A stretch of DNA of 64,000 nucleotides, from NCBI RefSeq assembly GCF_000764665.1, contig NZ_JRGM01000147.1, positions 1 through 64,000 on the forward strand, given 5' to 3'. The translations under genes and the position numbers were made by a program. Source of the DNA: Aeromonas lacus. Its GTDB lineage: Bacteria > Pseudomonadota > Gammaproteobacteria > Enterobacterales > Aeromonadaceae. Positions 57,403 through 64,000 of the stretch are shown piece by piece (position 1 is the first letter of the stretch; every line of letters begins with the position of its first letter). The notes under the pieces are model-generated. The model saw only the letters and a list, made by a program, of their open reading frames with translations, made no database searches and was not told where the DNA came from.

Positions 57403-58491
57403 TCACACCAGGGTGTTGAGCCATGCATGCTCATCCTGCCCGGCAGCTTCAAATTCATCTTGCCATTGGCGACGGCCCGCCAGGATTTTCTCCTGTTGCC
57501 ACTTTCCTTGCGCATCGCCTTGTCCCCCGCCCTGCCCGACGTTGACTTCAACGCCACCAGCATGGTGAGGAGCCAAACTCATGCGCAATCGCTCCATCGA
57601 CTGGATCAGCGCGTCCCGAACGGCGGGATTGGTCACATTGAGTTGAACATTGAGCCGGTCACCCTCGACCCGAACAGTCAGTTCGAGTCGACCCAGCTCG
57701 GGAGGGTCTAGGCGAATATGAGCCTGCTTGATCTGCTGATTCACCTGCAGCTCGACCTTATCCTTGAGCACATCGACCAGTTGCTGCCCCCACTGCACCT
57801 GAGTTTCGGCCAGTTTGACCGGAGCCCACTGATACTCGGCAACTTTCGGTGCGGGCGAGGATATCTGATTGCTCACAATACCTTTGAGGTCAGAAACACC
57901 GGACTCCCGTTCCCCTGCACGCTCAACACCCAACAGGCTCTGCAAGCTGGCTATCGTCTTTTCACGTATGGCTGCGTCATCACTGCGCGCCGAGGGGCGA
58001 GCCAACATAAAACTGGAAAAATCCGTAGCTGCGCGATCGACTCGCTCCTTGTTGCCAGAGACAGGCGTCTCCATGACGGGCTGACTCTTGTCTGTTTCCG
58101 ACAGTTTGTACGCAGATAGTGCCCGAAGGGCGGCAGAGACAGAGGGGGCGCTCCCCTGCACATCCTCACCCGCCTCTACATTGCCGGCTGTGGCGGCAGC
58201 CACGTTGGAGGAGACGATTGCCGCTCTCGTGCCGGCTTCATGCAAAAGGAATGGGGGCGGCATATTACTGAATGCGTCCAGCCGAGCCGCAGCATTATCA
58301 GCGACCTCGTCCGGTTCATCCTGTTCCGTCTCTTCCTTTATCTCTTCGGTCGCAGGAGCAAGAGCCCCCTCTTCCATCAACAGGTCAAGGGGCGGAAATA
58401 GCCCCCCCTGATCCTCCGACTGACGTGCAAGACGGGTAAAACCGCTCTGTTCTGGCATCGCCAATGCGTCGAGACCGGAAAACTGAATCAT
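57403..58491 (-). CDS. lafE: Lateral flagellar hook-length control protein LafE (FliK-like)
   Basis: A 362-residue protein with a variable acidic N-terminal two-thirds and a conserved C-terminal Flg_hook domain (about 235-340; QIKQAHIRLDPPELGRLELTV, LNVQLNVTNPAVRDAL, LRMSLA), as in FliK. It is exported as the hook ruler and substrate-specificity switch. ATG 58491 has CAGGAG upstream and overlaps the lafX stop by 4 nt. Confidence 0.87.
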   Translation of the reverse strand: MIQFSGLDALAMPEQSGFTRLARQSEDQGGLFPPLDLLMEEGALAPATEEIKEETEQDEPDEVADNAAARLDAFSNMPPPFLLHEAGTRAAIVSSNVAAATAGNVEAGEDVQGSAPSVSAALRALSAYKLSETDKSQPVMETPVSGNKERVDRAATDFSSFMLARPSARSDDAAIREKTIASLQSLLGVERAGERESGVSDLKGIVSNQISSPAPKVAEYQWAPVKLAETQVQWGQQLVDVLKDKVELQVNQQIKQAHIRLDPPELGRLELTVRVEGDRLNVQLNVTNPAVRDALIQSMERLRMSLAPHHAGGVEVNVGQGGGQGDAQGKWQQEKILAGRRQWQDEFEAAGQDEHAWLNTLV

Positions 58492-58826
58492 GCCCACTCC
58501 TGCACCTCTCCGTACGCTTGCAACCCCTCTCTCTTCCGGGACAGCTCATGCCATTCACGCTCACGCAAGGTCACCTCTTGCCGGCACAGCTGTTGTGCCT
58601 CCTGATGCCAGCTGCGAACCTGCGCTCGCGCAGCAGACAATGAGGCCCACAGTTCAGGCTCTTTGGCCATAAGCTCGGCAAATCTGGCCAGCTTGCTATC
58701 GGATAAACGCACGGCATCCCATTGACCGGCATGAGCCTGCTGCAAAATCAGGCGGCCCAGGCCAAGCAGTTGACGCTGGCGTTTATCCAGCTCGGCTGGA
58801 AGATGGGTTGACCCAATCAGTGGCAT
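58488..58826 (-). CDS. lafX: LafX, FliT-like chaperone candidate of the lateral system
   Basis: A 112-residue, mostly helical, charged protein. Its position between lafC (fliS) and lafE matches LafX of Aeromonas and, by position, FliT. Sequence similarity to FliT is weak, so a filament-cap chaperone role is inferred from synteny. Confidence 0.75.
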   Translation of the reverse strand: MPLIGSTHLPAELDKRQRQLLGLGRLILQQAHAGQWDAVRLSDSKLARFAELMAKEPELWASLSAARAQVRSWHQEAQQLCRQEVTLREREWHELSRKREGLQAYGEVQEWA

Positions 58827-58947
58827 GCTATTGCTCCCAAAGAAAACAGCTCAGCCAACTAGCAAGGAGCAGGCCATATATGGAACTCAGGTGTTTCGGA
58901 GCGTGCAGGCGGTGTCCGCCTGTATAAGAGGAAGAGGGACTTCCGCC

Positions 58948-59340
58948 TTAACGCGGATGACGCGCCATCGCTTCCCAGCCCTCTTTCAGCTCCAGCAGGA
59001 TGCGCCGAACTTCGGCAAAACCGGCAATATCGTTGGAGACGCTGATCTCGAACAGACGCTGGCCACAGTAGTCATAGAGACGATGCAGGTTGCTGGCGAG
59101 CTCACCGCCCTTCTCCATGTCGAGAGCGCTGTCCAGCCCCCCCAGGATCTGCAGACACTTGCTGATTGCCTGTCCTTTACGTTCAAACTGGCGGGCTTGA
59201 ATGTGCCCCTCTGCTCTGGCCATTTCGTCGAGCAGGCCATCCATCAGCATCAACACCAGCTGATGTGGATCCGCACTCGCAGCCTTGGCCTGAGTTGCCG
59301 CAAACTGGTAGGCATCATAGCCATCTTGATGTTCAAACAT
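58948..59340 (-). CDS. lafC: Lateral flagellin chaperone LafC (FliS family)
   Basis: Cytoplasmic export chaperone binding the C-terminus of flagellin. The 130-residue helical protein has the FliS-type start YDAYQFAATQAKAASADPHQLVLML and an RLYDYCGQRLFEI segment. ATG 59340 is chosen by homology and GCGAG upstream; an extension to 59373 is doubtful. Confidence 0.9.
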   Translation of the reverse strand: MFEHQDGYDAYQFAATQAKAASADPHQLVLMLMDGLLDEMARAEGHIQARQFERKGQAISKCLQILGGLDSALDMEKGGELASNLHRLYDYCGQRLFEISVSNDIAGFAEVRRILLELKEGWEAMARHPR

Positions 59341-59386
59341 GTAAAACTCGCTTGCTCCGGATGAGGCAGCCAAATAGCAAGACCCC

Positions 59387-60673
59387 TTACAGGTTGCCCA
59401 TGGTCTGCATCATCTGATTCATGGTGGTAAATTGGTTGAGGTAGCGCTTATACGCGGAATCCATACGGCGATCCAGCGCTTCCATTCGTTCATTCACCCG
59501 CTTTTCACTAGCTTCCAAGCCACTCTTGCGCCCTTTGAGTGCGCCATCACGTTTGGTATAGGGATCCAAAGAATCGCTCATTCGCTTGAGCAGACCGTCA
59601 TCCCCCATCAATGCCTTGCCCAGCAGTTCGGGATCCTTCTCCAGTGCCTTGTTGAAGTCAGTCTCGTTGAAGGAGAGCTTGCCTGTTTTGTCAGTCTTTA
59701 TGCCAAGACTGCTCAGACTAAGGCCGTTGGGCAGATCACGCACACTGTTGGCAAGCATGCTCTTGAGGCTGCGTACGCCGCTATCGGAAGAGAGCGCCCC
59801 AGGTGCCTTGGGGTCGCTTGACGTCATCTTGGCCAGTTCATCGACCAGCTCGTTATAGCTGTCTACAAACTTCTTGAGAGAGCCGGTCACTGCCTCTTTA
59901 TCCTGCTCGACAGTCACCTGCAGAAACGCATCACCACTTTTCTGGGCTTTGGTGAGCTGGAGGGTGAGGCCATCGACCACATTTTCAATCTTGTTGCTGG
60001 CAGAGGTGATGGTTAACGGGTTATTTCCGCCCATCTGCAACTTGGCATCCTGGGCTTTGGTGATCTCACTCTGCTTGGCAACCGCAGTTCCCAAGGAAGA
60101 GCTTGCATCACCGCTGTAATTCACCGTGATGGCATTCTCTTCACCACTATCCTTACTGGTCAACACCATATTAACCTTGCCGTCAGTCCGAACCAGTGTG
60201 GCTTTAACACCGGGATTTTCCTTGGCATTGTTGATATGGGAAACCAGATCTTTCACGGTTGCGCCGGCTGGCAAACTGGCCAGATCGATATCCACACTCT
60301 TGCCTTTGACCGTCAGAGAGAAGACACCATCTGCTGGCAGAGGTGTCGTCTCGCTATCCAGGCTCAGGCCAATCTGATGAGATTGAGCGAGTTGCTCAAC
60401 GAAGAAGTTGTATTGACCGGAGCTGGCTTTGCCATTGCTCGTCACCGTCATGATCCCTTCCTGAGACATGACCGCCTTTTGGGCTTGCAGGTTGGATGCC
60501 TTGTTCAGATCCTTGAGCATGGTCTGAAAACTCGACAGCTTGGTCGTGAGCGTGCTGATTGCACTCTGTTGCCCCTTGATGCTGTCCATCTGCTTTTTCA
60601 GCAGCTTGTCCATATTCTGGCGCTCGATAGCTACCAGTTGCATTGCCATGCTGGCCGGATCTATTTGCATCAT
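59387..60673 (-). CDS. lafB: Lateral flagellar filament cap LafB (FliD/HAP2)
   Basis: Cap protein that assembles flagellin at the filament tip. The 428-residue protein has an N-terminal FliD_N domain (QIDPASMAMQLVAIERQNMDKLL), a flagellin hook IN motif (about 110-165) and a FliD_C domain with coiled-coil C-terminus (SYNELVDELAKM...RMDSAYKRYLNQFTTMNQMM). ATG 60673 is favoured by AAGGG upstream; ATG 60694 would add seven residues. Confidence 0.92.
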   Translation of the reverse strand: MMQIDPASMAMQLVAIERQNMDKLLKKQMDSIKGQQSAISTLTTKLSSFQTMLKDLNKASNLQAQKAVMSQEGIMTVTSNGKASSGQYNFFVEQLAQSHQIGLSLDSETTPLPADGVFSLTVKGKSVDIDLASLPAGATVKDLVSHINNAKENPGVKATLVRTDGKVNMVLTSKDSGEENAITVNYSGDASSSLGTAVAKQSEITKAQDAKLQMGGNNPLTITSASNKIENVVDGLTLQLTKAQKSGDAFLQVTVEQDKEAVTGSLKKFVDSYNELVDELAKMTSSDPKAPGALSSDSGVRSLKSMLANSVRDLPNGLSLSSLGIKTDKTGKLSFNETDFNKALEKDPELLGKALMGDDGLLKRMSDSLDPYTKRDGALKGRKSGLEASEKRVNERMEALDRRMDSAYKRYLNQFTTMNQMMQTMGNL

Positions 60674-60747
60674 TACACCCTTATTCTGTGGCATGCCTGT
60701 TGGAAAATGCCTTATAAGCCCTTTCCAACCGACACGTATCGGCTAAA

Positions 60748-60774
60748 CAAAAGGCCGCCCCATAGAGGCGGCCA
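60748..60774 (-). terminator. Terminator of lafA
   Basis: Minus-strand hairpin GGCCGCC-TCTATGG-GGCGGCC followed by TTTTGTTT, 11 bp after the flagellin stop. It would separate the abundant lafA mRNA from lafB. Confidence 0.88.
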
Positions 60775-60783
60775 TGTCATCTG

Positions 60784-61623
60784 TTAACGCAGCAGGGAAG
60801 TGACCATGCCGGTCATCTGGTTGGAGTTGGACAGCACGGACATGCCGGCCTGCATCAACATCTGGTTCTTGGTCATGTTGGTGCTTTCCTGAGCAAAGTC
60901 GGCATCCATGATGCGACCGTTCGCCATGTCGGTGTTCTCTTTCATGTTGGAAAGGTTGTTGACGGTATGCTCCAGACGGTTGATGTTGGCACCGAAGGTG
61001 GAGCGCGCCTCACCGATCTTCTCCAACATGCTGTCCATAGCAGTGATCTGTCCAGCGGCACTAGTGGCGGTCAGAGAAGCTGCGGCAGCAGTACTGATGG
61101 CAGTGTTGACACCTTGGACTTTACCGGAGGCATCCAGATCCAGCTTCTCGGTTTCACTGGCACCGATCTGGAAGGACACTGTACCGCTTTCGAATTTACC
61201 GCCGGACTTCAGAAGCTGAGTGCCACCGAAAGTGGTATTGTCTCTGATGTTCTTCAGCTCTTTGCCCAGCTCATTGAACTCGGAATTCATGGCTGCGATA
61301 TCTTTATCGCTGTTGGTACCGTTGGCAGCCTGGGTCGCCAGATCTTTCATGCGCTGGGTAATGTTGGTCATCTCATCCATGGCACCTTCAGCGGTCTGGA
61401 TCATGGATACGGCATCCTGAGCGTTGCGCATGCCCACTTTTTGACCGTTGGACTGAGCCTGCAGACGAGTAGCAATTTGCAGACCGGCAGCATCGTCGGC
61501 TGCGGAGTTGATGCGCAGACCAGTACCCAGACGCTGCATGGCGGTACCCAGCATCTTGTTGGTGGAGTTCAGCTGGTTCTGGGTGGTCATGGAAGCAAAG
61601 TTGGTATGAATGGACAAGCCCAT
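60784..61623 (-). CDS. lafA: Lateral flagellin LafA
   Basis: Structural subunit of the lateral (swarming) flagella. The 279-residue flagellin has the conserved N-terminal domain ([35 protein letters not shown]), a very short variable middle (about 150-190, Ser/Thr/Ala-rich, possible O-glycosylation target) and the C-terminal domain ending in [18 protein letters not shown] lies 8 nt before the ATG. Only one lafA copy is present here, whereas some Aeromonas carry two in tandem. Confidence 0.95.
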   Translation of the reverse strand: MGLSIHTNFASMTTQNQLNSTNKMLGTAMQRLGTGLRINSAADDAAGLQIATRLQAQSNGQKVGMRNAQDAVSMIQTAEGAMDEMTNITQRMKDLATQAANGTNSDKDIAAMNSEFNELGKELKNIRDNTTFGGTQLLKSGGKFESGTVSFQIGASETEKLDLDASGKVQGVNTAISTAAAASLTATSAAGQITAMDSMLEKIGEARSTFGANINRLEHTVNNLSNMKENTDMANGRIMDADFAQESTNMTKNQMLMQAGMSVLSNSNQMTGMVTSLLR

Positions 61624-61767
61624 GGTTATTTCCTCGATTTAGACGCTGCACTGCAGCTTGTTAGGTAGACAAAATAGAAGGACGACCAGGGCATGGAGAA
61701 AATTGAGCGGAAAACGACAAATTATTAAGTGTGCAGATCAAAAAAGTGAATGAGCTATCAGAATAGC

Positions 61768-61790
61768 TACGGGAGCCATTGGCTCCCGTA
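61768..61790 (-). terminator. Perfect hairpin between the 91-codon gene and lafA
   Basis: TACGGGAGCC / GGCTCCCGTA stem of 10 bp with a 3-base loop, about 19 bp after the small gene. No clear T-tract follows on the minus strand, so it may be a weak terminator or an mRNA-stabilising structure. Confidence 0.55.
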
Positions 61791-61808
61791 ATAACAATTG
61801 GAATACTC

Positions 61809-62084
61809 TCAGACAAGAGCCAGTTCGATCTCATCCAACAAGTGAGGCAACTCATATTCCAGATAATCGCAGAGCCCCACCCAATCATGCCGCTCTTGGC
61901 ATTGGAGCAACAGCTTGGCCAAGGTGACCAAACGTACTTGCAGATCGCCTGGAAAATGGCTCATCAGCGGCGTCAATAATTGCAGCAATCGGCCACATTC
62001 AAAACAAGCGCTCTCGTCCCTTCCTTCTCGCAGCATAGTGGCCAGCGTCTCGGCCCCCGCTTTGAAACTGGCAACATCAATCAT
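61809..62084 (-). CDS. Small acidic protein coupled to maf (function unknown)
   Basis: Not recognised. The 91-residue protein is largely helical and Leu/Glu-rich with four cysteines (ACFECG, LLLQCQE, GLCDYLE) and no signal or TM segment. Its ATG overlaps the maf stop by 4 nt (ATGA-type), so it is translationally coupled to the flagellin glycosylation gene and placed just upstream of lafA. A chaperone or Maf partner is conceivable; this is inference from position. Confidence 0.7.
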   Translation of the reverse strand: MIDVASFKAGAETLATMLREGRDESACFECGRLLQLLTPLMSHFPGDLQVRLVTLAKLLLQCQERHDWVGLCDYLEYELPHLLDEIELALV

Positions 62085-63367
62085 CCGACAAACTCCTCGT
62101 GATAGCGGGTACCCAGAATGCGAGCACCTTCACGACTGCTGTTTTTGAATACGACTTCTGGGTGGGTCTTGATATAGAGCTCCATATAGTTCAGATAGAT
62201 ACAGAAGCTCAGCAGTGTTCTGACTGGCTGACCATGGCCATTTGGAACGGTACGGCGACCGTAACAGGCATATCCACCCAACACGCCGTCATCCCAGCCA
62301 GTGTGACTTTTATCGCCCGGATAGGAGAAGTCGGCACCAAAGAGAGTCACTTGCCCAGCCCCCATTTTAACGGCCAGATCCGTTGCCGGATGAATCACGC
62401 TGCCGCCAGTAAAGAGGCTAGCCCGCCGCAGTTTGCTGCTCAGTCTGGCATAGGTATCGAGCGCCTCATAAGCACCATAACGTGGCCCCTGCCAACTGGC
62501 CAATACCCCATTATCAACCATGGGTATGTAGACCAGCTTGATATCATGAGACCAGTCAGGATGGAGGATACCACTGTGGATATTGCGATCCACGGTAACA
62601 ACAATATCAGGCTTGATCCCATGCTCCAGCAGTGGTCGCAAGGCCGTATCGACACAGATATAGAGGGGCCGCTCAGCCCTCTCGCGAACCTGTTTCAGGC
62701 GTGCAAAATGACCTGCTAATGTGGGGCCGGTTGCCAGCACATAAGCTTCTCTCCCTTTCATCGTTCCGAACAGCGCAGCAACATCCTGATCTTGCCGAAG
62801 CAAGGCTAGGTTTTCATCAAAGCGCTTGAAGACCCACGCATCTTCGAACTCCCCATTTAGGACTTCACGTCTGCTCTGGATCAAGACCCGATCCCGGACC
62901 TTGGCACTACGTTCGTCAGCCAGTTCCAGTTCTGCACTCAAAAACAGAAACGGGCTCATGACCAGCTCATTTTCTTCTGCAAGCAAGAGGTTCACTCTGG
63001 GGTCAGAAAGCCAGTCCAGCTGTTCCGTCAGGTGCAAGACCAGCGCAAAGATAGCGGAATTCATGATCTTGATATTCAGTCGCCGTAGCCGCTTGCGCTT
63101 CAGCAATACACGCGGGACATCACCAAGGCCGGTCCCATACAAGGTCAGCTCCGGCTCCTTGGCCGAAGACATAGCCGCAATCCGTTCAGCCTCCCGTATC
63201 CGGTCATGGCGACTGGTCAGTTGAATGCCATTGATAGCCAGAGTAGAACTGAGGCCTTCAACCAGTTCGGCAGGCACGCTGTTGACGTCCTGCTCTTGCA
63301 GGCAGGCCAAGACTGCAGGCCAGCGGCGGGCTATAAGCTCTGCGTGCTGGGGAAAATTGTCGATCAT
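62081..63367 (-). CDS. maf-5: Motility accessory factor Maf (DUF115), probable flagellin nonulosonate transferase
   Basis: A 428-residue cytoplasmic protein with the Maf/DUF115 (MptE-like) domain. Visible signature elements are ATGPTL (about 220), DTALRPLLEHGIKPDIVVTVD, a GGSVIHPATDLAVKMGAGQVTLFG segment and GADFSYPGDKSH (about 340-352). Maf proteins add pseudaminic or legionaminic acid to flagellin before export. A maf gene between the lateral hook genes and lafA is the Maf-5 arrangement of Aeromonas, hence the symbol. Nonulosonate synthesis genes are not in the window. Confidence 0.85.
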   Translation of the reverse strand: MIDNFPQHAELIARRWPAVLACLQEQDVNSVPAELVEGLSSTLAINGIQLTSRHDRIREAERIAAMSSAKEPELTLYGTGLGDVPRVLLKRKRLRRLNIKIMNSAIFALVLHLTEQLDWLSDPRVNLLLAEENELVMSPFLFLSAELELADERSAKVRDRVLIQSRREVLNGEFEDAWVFKRFDENLALLRQDQDVAALFGTMKGREAYVLATGPTLAGHFARLKQVRERAERPLYICVDTALRPLLEHGIKPDIVVTVDRNIHSGILHPDWSHDIKLVYIPMVDNGVLASWQGPRYGAYEALDTYARLSSKLRRASLFTGGSVIHPATDLAVKMGAGQVTLFGADFSYPGDKSHTGWDDGVLGGYACYGRRTVPNGHGQPVRTLLSFCIYLNYMELYIKTHPEVVFKNSSREGARILGTRYHEEFVG

Positions 63368-63419
63368 GATGTGTTATGCCACTTGCAGAAGGGGATGAGA
63401 GAAAAAAGAAGATGTGGGC

Positions 63420-64000
63420 TTACGTCAGCAGAGCCACCACATTCTGGCGCGATACATTGGCCTGAGCCAGCAGACCAGACATGGTTCCCATAAAACCGCC
63501 ATCCTTTAGCTGTTCACTGAGCTTGCTCTGAAGCTGCTCAAGCTCCTGCTGTTTCATGTTCTGGCTGCGCGCCTTGACCCGATCGAGCTGCTTGACCATC
63601 CGCTGGCGGAACTGCTTCAGCTCCCGCACGGACTGTTCGATTTCCCCAAGCAATCTTTTCAGGCGCTGTTGCTCCTGTCGCAGCTCACCTTTGTCGATAC
63701 CTTCGCCAAGCAGGGTCAATTGCCCCGGCTTTGCCTTGAATTGCACCGGAACAGGGTTTCCGGCCGGAATGCGAATGCCTTCCCCACTGAGCAGAACAGG
63801 CTCGTCCAGTTTGCGTCGATGCAATTCCGGAACACTCAGTTCCAGCTTGCCCAACTCGTTGAGACGTGCCTGAATGTGCTCTTTGCGCAGAGCCCGATCG
63901 AGCCTGGATGCAACATCAGCCTCATTGGCTCCTGCTGGTAGGGTCACCTCGACGGCACTGGCAGTTTGCGGGAAAGAGAACACCAGACGCTCGGCACTTG
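63420..64000 (-). CDS. Flagellar-cluster protein with coiled coil and flagellin-like C-terminus (5' part beyond window)
   Basis: The open frame runs off the right edge; 193 C-terminal residues are visible. They comprise a beta-rich segment (VEVTLPAGANEADVASRLD...IRIPAGNPV) reminiscent of flagellin hook IN modules, a strong coiled coil of about 75 residues rich in Gln/Lys/Arg/Glu, and the end SGLLAQANVSRQNVVALLT, which resembles flagellin C-termini. It lies 52 bp upstream of maf in the same direction. Its position would suit a hook-associated (LfgL-like) protein, but identity is not established. Confidence 0.6.
   Translation of the reverse strand, partial: SAERLVFSFPQTASAVEVTLPAGANEADVASRLDRALRKEHIQARLNELGKLELSVPELHRRKLDEPVLLSGEGIRIPAGNPVPVQFKAKPGQLTLLGEGIDKGELRQEQQRLKRLLGEIEQSVRELKQFRQRMVKQLDRVKARSQNMKQQELEQLQSKLSEQLKDGGFMGTMSGLLAQANVSRQNVVALLT

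Noticed and set aside
61624..61767. Sigma-28 promoter for lafA
   Set aside because: TCAA is present but no GCCGATAA-like -10 occurs at about 15 bases; LafS may use a different consensus, so no site is called.

Overview
The window is a chromosomal segment from a GC-rich gammaproteobacterium, most likely Aeromonas. Three things point there: a Tap-type type IV pilus cassette (tapABCD), a lateral flagellar (laf) cluster with the order lafA-lafB-lafC-lafX-lafE-lafF-lafS-lafT-lafU described for Aeromonas, and strong protein similarity to Enterobacteria/Vibrio orthologues throughout. No transposase, integrase, CRISPR array or prophage gene was seen.

Layout. 1-225: tRNA genes (Phe partial, Thr, Phe) on the minus strand. 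273-1972: plsY (minus) and folB-folK (plus). 2032-7790: minus-strand accessory genes, namely an MdtD-type drug exporter, a YjiA-type metal-handling GTPase next to an aldonolactone-oxidase-like flavoenzyme, and a CSS-motif EAL c-di-GMP phosphodiesterase. 8043-22511: central carbon metabolism (acnB, lpdA, aceF, aceE and the regulator gene pdhR), interrupted by a type Vd patatin autotransporter and a chemoreceptor. Two palindromic PdhR boxes lie upstream of pdhR, and ArcA/PdhR-like repeats lie upstream of acnB. 22790-24814: ampD, a retropepsin-like protease and nadC. 25138-29551: tapABCD. 29569-31626: coaE, zapD, yacG and convergent mutT. 31701-52303: secA, an M23 peptidase, lpxC, then the complete minus-strand division and cell-wall (dcw) cluster read from mraZ to ftsZ.

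The order acnB...pdhR-ampD-nadC-pilin genes-coaE-zapD-yacG-mutT-secA-lpxC-dcw matches minute 2 of E. coli. The local differences are tapD in the pilus set, no ampE, no secM (an M23 peptidase gene sits there) and no ddlB.

52541-64000: a small membrane protein, a lytic transglycosylase, and then the distal half of the lateral flagellar cluster on the minus strand. It reads from a truncated coiled-coil/flagellin-tail-like gene at the right edge through maf, a 91-codon gene, lafA, B, C, X, E, F, S, T and U to a PilZ-domain gene that overlaps lafU. The least familiar material is here: the PilZ gene as possible c-di-GMP brake of the lateral motor, the small gene coupled to maf, and the coiled-coil gene at the edge.
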